Shown: in pieces, positions 27,301 to 39,505 of the stretch | Numbering within the stretch: position 1 is the stretch's first letter | Layout of the letters: each line of letters opens with the position of its first letter | Assembly: GCA_022316685.1 (NCBI GenBank) | Contig: JAKJHU010000075.1 | Location: 2,976,501 to 3,040,500, forward strand | Direction: 5' to 3' | Length of the DNA stretch: 64,000 bases | DNA from: Progne subis subis | Taxonomy: Eukaryota; Chordata; Aves; Passeriformes; Hirundinidae | The notes under the pieces: model-generated | Seen by the model: only the letters and a program-made list of their open reading frames with translations | Databases searched by the model: none | Told to the model about the DNA's origin: nothing | Translations under genes and position numbers: made by a program

Positions 27301-30300
27301 AAGGTGCTGGGCTAGAGAAGAAGTCAATGTTGGGAACTTAGGAATCTTGTCTTAGGCTTTTGTGAGCAAAAGGCCTGTTTGGTAGAGAAATAGCTGCAGT
27401 TTCACATTAGAAAACTGAGTGAGCCTTTTTATCTGAGCTCAGGCAAAGCTCTGCTTCACTAGGTAGAGAAATAGGCAGGAAAGCAGTTCTCAAAGTGGGA
27501 GTTGAAGACCTCATAAACATATACGGTCTAAATTAAAACTTGTTAGGGGAGCAGAGGAGTTTAATAATGAAATAGCTTAAATTTTGTAGAAGTAAATGTA
27601 ATTCCAGCCAAAAGAGCTCAGGCATTTTCTTTCATAATCTCTATGGATTTGGGGATTTTTTCTGCACTTGTTCATCTTTCACACAGTATATGCACCAGTC
27701 TGTGACCTGCTTCTGTTCCCTAGGTTGGTCATCCATGCCACCACACAAGCATGTGCATGTTCTCCCTATTTAGCTGGATGAAAAATTCTTATATACTGCA
27801 CTTTGTCCATGCATTTACCTCTTCTGGAAATGCTGTATACTGATTGCATGTCAGTATGGGTGGATACAGAGGTATAGAGATACTGACACTCTCATAGGTA
27901 TTGTTATGAGTGGATAGAAAGGTAAATGTGTGTGTACAGTTGTACATGACAGAAGAGGTGTCCTGGTCTAAAAAAAAAAATTAAAATAAAAATTGAAAGC
28001 AGCTATACATATGTGACTTTCCAGGATGTTCATAGTGTTTTTGAAACTTTGAAAATCGGGTGTATTAGAAAAGGAAGCACTGTATTAATATGCTAACAGA
28101 ATGACTTGGTGAGCTTCTTCTTTAACAATATACTGCTTTTTTTCATCATATGCATATTTAATTTCTTGAAAACCATAGATTTACTTCACATTGTGCAAAA
28201 CTAAGTCCACACTCTTAAATCACATTAATCATTGAGTTAATTTTTGATATTTTGTTTTGGGAGTTGTCACTGTCAAGTCACAAACCCCCAAACCCTGTTG
28301 AATAATTTTAATCACGTTTTGACACACCACAACAAAAACACATTTTGAGATGACAGTGGATTTATGTAAAACTAATATATTGACTGGAAAATATATGTGA
28401 AACTATGTATTGGTTCTAAATTACTTGGGTATAATATATTTTTTCTTGATTTCTGCTTTTTTCCCTCTAGGTCCTGCTAGCAAGTAGTTTTATACCAGTG
28501 TATGCAGGAATTAAGCCAGTGGAATTTAAAGGACAGGTAATTTGTCATTGGCTACGAACGTTCTTTTTATATGTTCTTCATTTATGGTGTAACTATTTTG
28601 TCTTAAGGGAAAGCAACTTCAATACTATACTTTGTATTTCTTATAGGAAAACCTTTTTACAATTGTCTTTACTCATCCAGCTCCTACAACTTTTTTGTCT
28701 TTCTCACATAAATATATTTAACACCTTAGGAATAATTTTAAAAGCATGAAAATGGCTATGTCTTCTTTTTGACACTTCAGTTCCCCATTCATACAAATGA
28801 GGCCTCTAGAACCTTTATAACCCTCACAGCCTCCCTTGCGAAAAAACCCCACAAAACCATATGTATTTCCTGCTAGCTAGGTAGTCATTATATCAGAAAG
28901 CTTGTCAGGTTTAGAATTATAGATACAGCAATAAATATCAGCTGAAATATTGGAGAGGTTTAAATCAGTAGTGTTTGACTGCTTGAGTTAAATGGAGACT
29001 GCTTGCAGTTTCCCAGGGTCTGGAATTTTTTTGATTGAGTCTATATGTTGCTTGTACAATTTCAAAGGGAATATATGGCTATTTTAGGTTCATTCTGCCA
29101 TTAGTTAAAGGGAAGAAAATGTCATTATTAAATTTCTCATGGTATTCTTTCAATTAAAAAATTGAAAAGTTGACTCAGAGCATTGTCCAAAAGTTACTTA
29201 AAACCCATTTTACTGGATGAACAGTTCTATTACGATTTGCATAGATACTGTGATATTTAATGAAGCTTTTTTAGATTTTTTTTTTAGCCTTGTAGTATTT
29301 TACCGCAGCCTTTTTTCTAGGGGACAGTTCTCATTCCCGAGTATTTTTTGCATTCAAAAGTTAAATCAATGAGAGTTTCATGGAAAATTGTTCTTCTGTT
29401 TCTTGAAAGCTTCATGTCATTCCCAAAGCTTCTTGCTGCTCTCCTTTAGTGAATTCAGAAAAGGCAGTTTCTGGGATGAGATTGCTTTCATTTATTGTTA
29501 CTTGTTGGAATAGTTAGTTCTGCATGTCTGCCCTGACTTTTCTCAGACTATAAAACAGTGAATCTGTGGACTGGGGAGTTTTTTGGGGGGTGTTTTTTGA
29601 GAAAGCTGTTGCCTGTAAATGCTTCTGACTTGCATTCTTATGTCCCAGATGTTTAGCTCTGGGTGAGAGCTCTCACTTGCAGTAGCGTTTCTTTGTTCTG
29701 GAGTAGTGGGTAGTAAGGATGTGTGGGTGTGTGGCAGGGGCCCCCAAGCACACGCCGTAGTGCCAAATACATGGAATGGACTGTCATGGCCCAGACATGA
29801 GCACCCACCCAGTAAGGTGCATTGGGTATGGATTTGACTCTGCAAGGTCACCTATCAAAGAGCATCATATTCCAAGTTTCCTGAAAGCGTCATGCAGCAG
29901 ACCAGGTTCTGTCTATCTGCATTTACCCTGGTTTCAGGAGGTGAATTCCTTAGGCCTTGGGTCCATGGCAGCATGGAATCAAGATTACTTCCTGTTAGCT
30001 GCTTGAGGCTACTGGCCTTATCTGTACTTTAGAACAATTGAGCTGCATTTTCTCTGGGCTACACGTGTCACCTGCACACACATCACCAGGTGACTGAGGA
30101 GTGTTTCTAGAATGTATTTCACCATGTTACTTGTGCTGTGTTATCAGCTAGCATTGTTCAGGTAAGTAAGGGAGTATGGTGCAGCTTTTGCTGAATTAGT
30201 CAAACGTGTTGCTAACCTGCCCGTTTGCCTACAGAGACTGAACCCTAGGGTAAACATTGCACTTTAGTTTTATTTTTAGGAAGAGTATTTTTTGGGAAGC

Positions 30301-33300
30301 ATTTGGTTTTACAGGGGATTAGCTAGTTTACCTGTAAATATGGATGCCTGCAGGTGGGACTCTTGGGATGAATAAGCTAAATTTCATGTTAGTATGGAGA
30401 GAACATTAGTCTGCTCATAGTATGTTTTCTGATTAATGAGCTGGAAAATAATCTGATAAAATCTAAGATGACATATGAGAATTTATAGTCTGTTAATGGC
30501 CTTAACCTGATAAGACTAGTTTATTGCCAGGGTTGGGGATTTCAGGTATCCTGGAATTGAACTTCCAGTAACACTAGTGCAGACTTGCTCCATGTGACAT
30601 TATCTTTCTCTGACTTGGTTTGGTGTCCTTTGAGTCTCTGACAAGGTTAATTTTCAAGACAGATAAAGATCCGCAGATGATGGAGTTGGCTGTGTCTGCT
30701 GATGAGTCTGTAGTTGGTGTGACTGTAGTTCTCATGGAATATCTTTGTAAAAACCATCTGCTGGTAAATGGGTAGGTTCTGTTAGGCCAAGCCTTCATGC
30801 CGTTGTCTGGTTTGGTTTTCATTGCAAGTTATTTCAAAACTTTCTCTGGTTTTGCGTTGTTCTAGAATATTAATGAAATGCTTTCAGAAGCTACCAGGAA
30901 TTTGTCTCATCAGCTAAGAAGCATTTTTCAAGAATTGAGTGGTGCAGTTAAGAAAAGCTGATGCTTCACTTGTCTTTTTGCAGAAAATAAACGTTTTATA
31001 AATGTTTTACAACTAGGAAACATGAGCTAAAATATTTTTGAGTGAAAAGCAGTTTTCTCTCAAAAGAAAGTAACAGAATATACAGAAAATAGTGTTAAAT
31101 TAACAGCATTGCCCATGCCTTAGTAAATATTTCCATTTTCAAGTAAATATTGAAGTTACATAAGGGGGGAAGGGGAAAAATAAATAATCATAATTTTTAA
31201 AAATGTGAGAACTTTTAAGTTTTAAAAGTACTAAGTTATACTTATGAAAAACATCAGTAATGTCATTTGTTATGGTGTTTTTGACATGGCTTACACACAG
31301 ATTCTACTGTAGGAAATGCAGCAAAAAGACATTTAGTACTCCAAGGAACATTGCACATAAATCAATAATAAATTACTATTTATAGACAGACACAAAAAAG
31401 CCTTGGTGCTAGAAATTCTAGTATGTTGCAGCTCTGCTCACAGCAAAGCTGTAGTGGGAGTCTGAGAAATCTGAAAGATAGCTGTAAATGATTCTGGAAT
31501 TTTCTTTTTTTACTCTTGTTCTCAGGTGTAAGAGATCTACTCCTCATTGAAAAGTTAGATGTTTGTGCAGAGTGAAGGAATTTAGTGGTAAATTTTGGCT
31601 ACTGTCATCAGCTAATGTCAAGGGTCAGGTGCTATAGCATATAATGAAATAATAGGATGAAAAGGGCCATAGAAACTACTAAATGTTAATATTTGTAGCT
31701 TAGATTTTGAGATCAGGAGCATAGAACTGATCTGAGAGAGTGAAGAAAAGAGTGTTGTGGGGAGGCTGTGTATGCAGACAAATACACAGATGAATGGATA
31801 GATACCACCACTAGTCCCTTGCTATGTATTCATGTGTTGAAGAGTAACTCAGCGTGTCACCAGATACTGGAGTTCACAGGGGAAGTCTGTGGCACTAGGA
31901 GAAGTCTGTGTAAAATTAAAAGAAGATTTGCTTTAAGTGAAGAGTAAAGGACACAGCTGAGAGGGATCTGTAAAGGTGATGAACCTCTGAGAATCTCAGG
32001 GGCTTCTGAAGAACAAACACTGTAACTGGACTTATGCTTCCTGTATAGCAGTACCTACACTGAGAGCTAGTGTCTTGCCAAGAGCCAACAATTTACTTTT
32101 TGTGAGAAGGATTTTTTTGATTTGAGTTTTTTTGATTTCGCTGTTGTTGCTTGTTTTTTTAAACTTTTGTGACTAAGTTCCTGTGGTGTTTTCAGGAGTC
32201 GTGATGCAAGACTGGCATTATTTTGCCATTTATGATGGTCACATAGAGCATCACTTACATCAGGAAAGCAGTCTTTTGCTTGATTGGTGCTGAAGATTAC
32301 TAGTACAATTTGTCATTTCTTTTTAGTGGTCTGTGCTAATCTAACTTGAGGATAATATCCTGGAGGTAAAACTCTTAAGAAACACAGAGGTGAATCTTAA
32401 TTATTCCTACATTTCTGCTTGCCTGGCTTTGCGTGTCTGCAGTAGTCTACATTTTACATAGTTAATGTTTGTTTCCTTTATAATTTATAATTAGTGAAGA
32501 CAAAAATACTTTTTCAGCACAATTAAAATGAAATATAAACACCTGCTTTATGATAAGGTGAATCATGTGCTAGAAGTGTTTTCTCTCCCTTGATGATAAA
32601 GGAAGTGTAGAATTACTAATTGACTTTAGACGTGTAAAGTTCACTGAGATACATCTGCTCAACAGACTTCATGTGTGATGTCAGTGCATCCATCTAGCCA
32701 GCAGACTGGTGTTGATTTTGGGCTATGCCTGTAAGCACAGAAAGAAATAGGATGGTATAAATACATTAACAAGAGATGCTGCAGCTGTCCTGTTTATATT
32801 GCAATGGAATTTGGCCCCTAGATCTCGTTCTTGGCTATATTCAACTCTTGCAGCAGACTTAGGCCTGCTCCCTCTTATGTCATAGTTGTTCAGCTCCTTC
32901 CCATCTTTATCCTTCTAGTGGCTGGTGTGTTGCATAATGTATCTAAGAAATGAGGCTCTGGAAGAAAAATCACAGAACAGAAGAGTCATGTATGGTTTAG
33001 CTTCTGCAGTCAGAGTACCTCCACATACAGTTTGAAGAGCTCCTGCTGTCATCAAAATAATGTTCTAGAGGAGTTTACATTATATGATATTGTTTATGTG
33101 TAATGTTAACAGTCTTGTCTTTCTGTGTATGTGTTGAGAAAAATTTCCTCAAGGGCATTTTATTTTTTAATAAACTAAAAAGTCTTATAAGTAACTTGGT
33201 AAATTCCTTACACCAAATTTGTACATCATGTCAAATGCTCATTGATTCAAATCTCTGCTTGTAGATTGTCGGTTCCTTGATACTTGACACATGCTGAAGC

Positions 33301-35576
33301 TTATTGGTTGTATTCTTAGAGGGAAACTTGTAAGTTTTCTTGAGAGTGGAGGAGGCAAGGTCAGCAAGGGTAAAGTATTGCATTATGATCATACTGTACT
33401 GGTGTTACTTTGAAAATATTTCTGTTTTCCCATAGAAGTGGGTCGATGGTGGCCTTACCAATGGCCTTCCTATCTTGCCTGTTGGAAGAACTGTGACGAT
33501 TTCCCCTTTCAGCGGTCGATTAGATATTTGCCCACAAGATAAAGGCCGTGTGGACCTGTATGTTAAATTGGCAAAACAAGATATGATGGTAAGTTGCTTG
33601 TTTACTAACTTGAAAACACTAAAAAGCACTTCTGCAGTTATGTTCATATTTAAGTGCCTATTTTGTGCTTACATATCAGCTTATGTAAAGTTTTGGTATC
33701 TTCTCTTTTGCAAATGGAGTTTAAACCTTTTCTTAAACACGAGGAGAATGTAGGATAAAGAAAGTTTGAAAAACATTGATCTAGTACAAAACTGAGAAAA
33801 TTAGGCTGTTCAGTGTAAATAACACAAGGTTTGCTTTACAATCTGTCTTTGACTAGGCAAAGTGTTTGCAGAAAAAATTAAAGTGGAATACCTCAGGAGA
33901 GGACAGCTGCAGAGCATTTCTTCATACTTAACTGAAATCAGTTGCTCTAACTAAATTTAAAATGCAAGTTTAAGTTGTACATTTTGAAATGGTATATATA
34001 CCATGACTTGTCACTGCATTGGACAGGAGGGCTTGTGAACATTTGTGACTACAATGCTATTCCAGAAGTTTTGTTAGAAGTTGCAGAAACATTTCTGTAT
34101 ATTGAAATATGAGACTGATTTTTATTGTCTCCTTTGCATCATTGACATTTCTGTCTTTGCAACCTTTGTCTCAGACTATAACCAGTTTTGCTTTCTTCAG
34201 CATGTTAAAAGAAAATATTGAATAGTGATAGACCTAATGGTCAACAATATTCCATTAGAAAAAAAGATTAACAAGCATAAGTACTTTTTAAAACTTCCTT
34301 TCTATGCAGTTTTTAATGTCTTAATTTTACTAAAATTAGTGTTACGTAACACCTTTCTCAGTTGGACCAATTTTTGAATCTTTGTAATGTTTCACATAGA
34401 GATATTAAGCATGATAATACTTGGTGAAGATCATGAAGTGCGAGTTTATTAATTCATATATCTTGGAAATATATACAATCATTGTATATTGGTTGTGTTT
34501 TGTATCTAGAGGATAAAAATGAGCTGGTGTTTAGTTTAATTTAGAGACAGAAAATTAATTGCGCAGTTACATTGCTTCTGGGGTCATGTGCAGACTTGTG
34601 CCTAATCCCAGGCAACATCTTAAACTATTCAAATTGAAGCACCACTGCATTTAGGGCTGTGAATATGATCACTAAGAATAATTTAATTTCAGCAGTGTTG
34701 TAATCTTCATAAATTGAAGAGTTGTATGTCTTCAATTATCTATATTGGAATGTGAATAGTTTTCTGTCTCCATCTCCTAGTGTCAGAATTTGAATAATTG
34801 CTTGCTTCAGATAGTGAAGATGATTTTGATATTATTGTGCAAAATTGTTTATAAGTAATGTGGCTAACTATTGAAGATATTTAAAAATTGTTGTGAACAT
34901 TATTAAATATCATTATATTTTTAGTCAGTTGTAAGAATAAAGTCTGTATTCAAGAATTAACCTCCAAAATATTTTTAGGTGTCAGAATGACCACTTAAGA
35001 TGCTGAGCAGTTCTTAAGTTGTTGGTAGTACAAGCTACATTTATACTCATATGTTAAACATTGCCTGGGAATGTTCCCAAGAATATGGTTGTTTGCACTA
35101 GTAAGTTGTCAAAATATTTCCTTGCACAAGTTTAACATGTGCCAGTTACCACTTTGTGAGACAGTTTCAGGAGTGTTCCCAAAGCTCAGGTGTTTCAGAA
35201 ACTTTGGACAGTTTTACAGGACAGGCAGCCTGTCTTGCATGCTGTGAATTTAACTCTGTGTGTGTGGGCTGTTTGTTCCAGTTTGTCCTGGCAATCAGCA
35301 GTGACCCTGGATGTGGTTAATTCCTGGTGTACACACAGCCATGCTGGTCTTTTCATTTTGCATATGCTCCATGAAACAGATGACAGAACAGTCACATCTA
35401 GATTGCATTAATAAACTGATTTACGGCTTCTTGCTCTGTTACAGCTGTCTCTCGCCAACCTAGTAAGACTTAATCAAGCTTTGTTCCCACCAGACCAGGA
35501 GAAAATGGAATTGTTGTACCAAAATGGCTTTGATGATGCTGTACGCTTTTTATTGAAAGAAAACTGGTTTGAGTAG
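21202..35576 (+). CDS. PNPLA4: PNPLA4, patatin-like phospholipase domain protein 4 (six coding exons)
   Basis: Spliced CDS 21202-21381, 24939-25033, 25202-25337, 28471-28536, 33436-33588, 35445-35576; all introns are GT-AG and phases agree. It gives 253 residues, the length I recall for human PNPLA4, and the product reads as its orthologue throughout. Seen: N-terminal glycine-rich oxyanion region (CGFLGIYHLG, residues 11-20), nucleophile elbow GASAG with Ser43, and the DGG motif with Asp163 at the start of coding exon 5, so the patatin Ser-Asp dyad is intact. It ends in the conserved LLKENWFE. Known of the family: a small patatin-fold lipid hydrolase/acyltransferase (GS2) acting on triacylglycerols and retinyl esters; human mutations have been linked to a mitochondrial phenotype. 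The ATG at 21202 is the family's start, but upstream exons may extend it. A CpG island 5.5 kb upstream is the likely promoter. Confidence 0.96.
24939..25033 (+). CDS. PNPLA4: PNPLA4 coding exon 2 (residues 61-92)
   Basis: Acceptor atttccag, donor AG|gtacct, phase 2 out. It contains FGAVTPGYDFM, which reads as the conserved PNPLA4 segment. Confidence 0.95.
25202..25337 (+). CDS. PNPLA4: PNPLA4 coding exon 3 (residues 92-137)
   Basis: Acceptor ttcctctag, donor AAG|gtaatc, phase 0 out. It is separated from exon 2 by a very short intron (168 bases). It carries GIESILPSDVHEIAENRLYV and SREDLIK, as in the mammalian protein. Confidence 0.96.
28471..28536 (+). CDS. PNPLA4: PNPLA4 coding exon 4 (residues 138-159)
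   Basis: A 66-base, phase 0-0 exon between ttccctctag and gtaatt. It encodes the SSFIPVYAGIKPVEFKGQ segment that leads to the DGG motif. Confidence 0.95.
33436..33588 (+). CDS. PNPLA4: PNPLA4 coding exon 5 (residues 160-210), catalytic Asp
   Basis: Begins KWVDGGLTNGLPILPVGRTV, so it holds catalytic Asp163 of the DGG motif. It continues through ISPFSGRLDI and LAKQDMM. Acceptor cccatag, donor ATG|gtaagt, phase 0 on both sides. Confidence 0.97.
35445..35576 (+). CDS. PNPLA4: PNPLA4 coding exon 6 (residues 211-253) and stop
   Basis: Begins LSLANLVRLNQALFPP and ends FLLKENWFE before TAG at 35574-35576. The acceptor is ctctgttacag. The 3' UTR continues to about 36.3 kb. Confidence 0.96.
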   Translation: MSLANLVRLNQALFPPDQEKMELLYQNGFDDAVRFLLKENWFE

Positions 35577-36078
35577 ACAACTCATAGAAAATTAGCAAAA
35601 CATGATGGCTGTCAAAACACGGCTACAGGCATCCTAGAGAATCTCAGGGATTGCTACCCCAGTTCCTGTTCATAAAAATAAGAATCCCAATGGATTTGCA
35701 TCTGCTTCTGCTGAGAAAGTATCAGTTGCACTCCACGGAGCTGTATAAACATGTCATAATTGGAGCTGGACGTGCCTGGTGGATGTCTTGTTTTGAGGAG
35801 GTTCCACTTAGATTCATTTTGCTTCAACTGGGGACTTGAGTGTGGGATTTGTAAAAAACTTGTCTTTTCATAATTTCAGAAATTTGGAAAAGTCTTTTTC
35901 AGTGTTATTTGAGAGGAGAATTGATGTTATATCATGAAAAATTACAGTCTGTATTATTCACTTAACAGAATTCTGCATATTAGTTCTGCATATTAATTGG
36001 ATGCTTGCAGTGTTACTGATTTAAAATATAACTTGCACTATTGTAAAGGACTTGGAAATTAAGTACTAGCCACAAGAA

Positions 36079-36084
36079 AATAAA
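36079..36084 (+). terminator. PNPLA4 polyadenylation signal (first candidate)
   Basis: AATAAA about 500 bases after the PNPLA4 stop codon, in an AT-rich 3' UTR. A T-rich downstream region follows. Confidence 0.5.
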
Positions 36085-36266
36085 ACATTTGCACTCTTAT
36101 GTATTTTTTCACATTAAAAGTTCTTTTATTGTGAAAATTAAATGTTTTCTTTTAAAATTTTAAATACTGCTGAATTTTTTAGCAGAAATGTTATATAAAA
36201 ATAACTTGTGAAAGAGGGTGTAAAAAATTGTTCTATTTATTATGTTTTCTTCTTATGCCAAAATTG

Positions 36267-36272
36267 AATAAA
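36267..36272 (+). terminator. PNPLA4 polyadenylation signal (second candidate)
   Basis: A second AATAAA 188 bases further on, which would give a 3' UTR of roughly 0.7 kb. I cannot tell from sequence which signal is used; both may be. Confidence 0.45.
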
Positions 36273-36543
36273 TATATTTTCTTGAAACTTTTGTCAAGAG
36301 TTTATTTACAAGGGTCCTGGAATGACATGATGATTTTACTATCAGTCTACTGGGGAGGAGTTGATGAGAGTCAGTTGGTAATGAGCTCAGATTCACATAT
36401 CTTGTTACTCTACTGTTCACATTGCATTGACTACCTTATGTTCAGGATTTCATGTCTCAGTGCCCAAATGCTAAAATCTTCAACTCTTTATGTAAATCAG
36501 AGTGTTTGGTTTATAAGAGTGGGGCTTAAGTTGATTTATGAAT

Positions 36544-36547
<4 letters not shown>

Positions 36548-36581
<34 letters not shown>
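36548..36581. repeat. Poly-A run (34) downstream of PNPLA4
   Basis: Uninterrupted A tract about 280 bases after the second PNPLA4 polyadenylation signal. No processed gene copy is visible before it. Confidence 0.95.
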
Positions 36582-36583
<2 letters not shown>

Positions 36584-38183
36584 CAAAATCAGAGGTTGAA
36601 TCAAGCATGTATGAAATTTTAGAATTCCTAAAATCAACCGAAAAACCTGAAGCTAAGCAAAAAAAACTTATTATAGCTTTTTGAAAGCCTCTTCAGCAAG
36701 TAACCACCAGATTTATATTAATATGTAGACTGCATCACATTAGAAATCATGTGCAGAGATTTAATTATTACTGTTATTGATAAATAAAGAAAGATTATGT
36801 GAAGCAGCTTATATTTATTTTAGGACAGCATTTGTTTCTAAATGCTTGGGGTTCTGTATATAGGATAGCTTGCATGACTTTCAGATGGTAGGATAGCATT
36901 TTTGCATGTAAAACTGAAATAAGTTACCTTTGTGTGTCACCCACTTGCATTCTCATTTGTACAGAGAGTAGCTTCCAGCATGAATTGCAGTAGTAGATAA
37001 TGCTATTAAAAAAAATATCTTCTTTCATGCTGATCTGCTGTGGTCAAAGTCTTGATTCAATGGTAGTAACTGCCCTGGAATTCTGGTGAAATCTTGAAAC
37101 AGTTCTTTTTCACTCAGAGAAACTGAGAAATCTGACAAGATCAGGGCCTGTTAGATTTCGGTTTCTATATACAATAGTTCTGTTCTTCAGGGTGTGAATG
37201 TGATCCTTTTTGAATGGAGGAAGTTCAGAGGGTTTTTACCACTTCACAAGTTCTTCAGGTGATACGGATCTTTACTAGCTAATTATCCTGAGTAATAGCT
37301 GGAATTTTCTGTTAGGCTGTCATAAATCAGGTGTGCTGAAAAAGGATCCTTGCCACCTTATTTTTCTCACAAAAGCCTAAGATATTAGAGAGTCCTCCTT
37401 ACCAGGTCCTAAATAAGTGGAGTTGAAAATTAGTTGGTGATCTCTTTGTTAAAATAAACCCCAATGAAATAACTGGATTTTTAATTTCAAGAATACTTTA
37501 GATTTCATTCCTTCTCTTCTTTTAGATGTGTTCTAGGTGTATTCCTTGTGTGGCTGAAGGCAAAACCAACATTCTCCAGAATTTTGTCTTTTGATGGACA
37601 TGCTCTGCAAATAGGCTGCATAACTATTTTTTAAAATGTTACTAATACCCTAAAAAGAAGAAGGAGATGAAACTTGCAAAAGTTTGTACCTACTTTGTAC
37701 CATGTATAAATAGAAGGTTCCATTTTTGCTGAAACCTGAGTAGTTCTGATGGTTGTGTTGTCTGGGAAACAATTGTTTTGGTTTGTTTGTTTTTTTGATT
37801 CAGATTTCATTATGTCTTTTGAAAATCCTCAGTACAAACAGTCAAATCTAGAGGATGAGACAGGCTAAAGTTAAATTTTCTCATGAGAATGAAAATACTT
37901 TTTATTGCAAAGCACATGTTCTTATCTGTGCTCATATTTCTTCAGATTATGCTAAGGTGCTTTTTTGTGTTTATATATTCTGAAGTACATTTAAACAGGA
38001 CATACAACTCCTAAGGAACTATTTTATTCTTGGATTTCATGATTTTCCATATTTCAGAAATGCAATGATTCTATATTTTCTAAGACCTCTGTTTTCCTAA
38101 AAGACTCTGGACTCTGAACTCTGCTCTGACCTTGAAAACTTTGGTCACCTTTGTTGATGTGTAGAGATTGAAAATGAAGATCA

Positions 38184-38184
38184 C

Positions 38185-38216
<32 letters not shown>

Positions 38217-38232
38217 GTATATATATATACAT

Positions 38233-38267
<35 letters not shown>

Positions 38268-38281
38268 CACACACACACACC
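38184..38281. repeat. Compound (TA)n/(CA)n microsatellite
   Basis: Alternating TA runs, a TATATAGTATATATA stretch, two CA blocks and an intervening TA block. Cys/Val/Tyr-rich open frames across it are artefacts of the repeat. Confidence 0.95.
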
Positions 38282-38979
38282 AGTTATTTTGTTAATAAAA
38301 GTAGTTATTGGCTGGGAATACTAGGCTAAGCAGTAATGCTCATCATCCAGATGCAGGTACATCCATGGATATCTGATGCCTGGACAGATATTTTATTTCT
38401 TCAAAAGCAGTTCTTCATATGATTATCAATACCCTTTGTTTCTCCTATGTCACTTTTCTTATGGACATTAATTCAATCTTTTTTTCAAATTTCTTTCATT
38501 CCTCTAGGGAAACTATATGGCATGCATGCTATTATATATATTTTTCTGGAGTCCAATGAAGTGTCTTCTGTCCAGGTTTCCACAGAATGCATCTTGAAAT
38601 CTGTAATTACTGTTAAAATCTGGCTGAAGGTGTGTTGAATAATCCTTAATTACCAGATGAAGTAATTGAAAGTTACTGTTTAAATTACTATTTTCCTTTA
38701 GCTTGTCTGCATGTTTCCTATCAGAGAATACGTTTAAGTGATTTGAAGGTAAACTTGAGTCCTACTAAAATTATCAGGAATTCCTTCTCCAGTCCTTGGA
38801 GGGCTGAGACTTCATCATTCAGATATTGGGTCATGAGCTTGAGGTTCTTGTTTTAAGTCAGTTGTAACTGAAGATGTACTCATGGTACAGGCTGCGGAAT
38901 TGGTCTGAGAGTATCTCTCAGGTTCATCAAAGAAATGGGCAAGTTCCTGCATTAGCTTTGCACAGATGTACCCCTAAGG

Positions 38980-39505
38980 GGGTACTGAGGGACTACAAAA
39001 GGACCATGAGCCAGCAATATGCTTTCACGGCAAAGGCATCTAGCAGCATCCTGCCATGCCTTAGGCAGAGATCATTCCTGTGTACTCAGAAGATTCTGGA
39101 CCAGACCTGGAATACATTCTGGGTTCCCCAGGATAGGAATATTATGAGCTTTCTGGAGTTAGTCATCTGCAAGCCCATGAAGATGGTTAAGGACTAAGCC
39201 TGGGAGAACTGTGATTGTGTGTCCTCGAGAAGGATCAGGGGAATCTTATCAATTTGTATAAATACCTGTGGACAACATAGCCAGGCTCTGTTCAGTGATG
39301 CCCAGGGACAGGACCAGAGGTAATAGACACAATATGAAACACAAGAGGGTCCATCAGAATATCAGGAAAGTCTCCTTCTTTGGAGATACTCTAATGTCAT
39401 CTAGACATTAGATGTGGCCAACCTTTTCTATCTTGACTAGTGGTGTTGGAATATATGATCTTCAGAGGTCCCCTCTAAACAGCAGTTCTGTCATTGTTTG
39501 ATTTA
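38980..39505 (+). mobile_element. CR1 LINE 3' fragment, diverged
   Basis: Plus strand: CATGAGCCAGCAATATGC, GATCTTATCAATTTGTATAAATACC-type motif near 39240-39268, GGGACAGGACCAGAGG, and GGTGTTGGAATATATGATC near the 3' end. It is older and has more indels than the 13.7 kb copy. Confidence 0.85.

Noticed and set aside
38054..38280. Cys/Val/Tyr-rich minus-strand frames
   Set aside because: Translation of a TA/CA microsatellite.
38874..39197. A 107-codon plus-strand frame
   Set aside because: Mostly lies in a decayed CR1 copy and is out of any recognisable pol frame.
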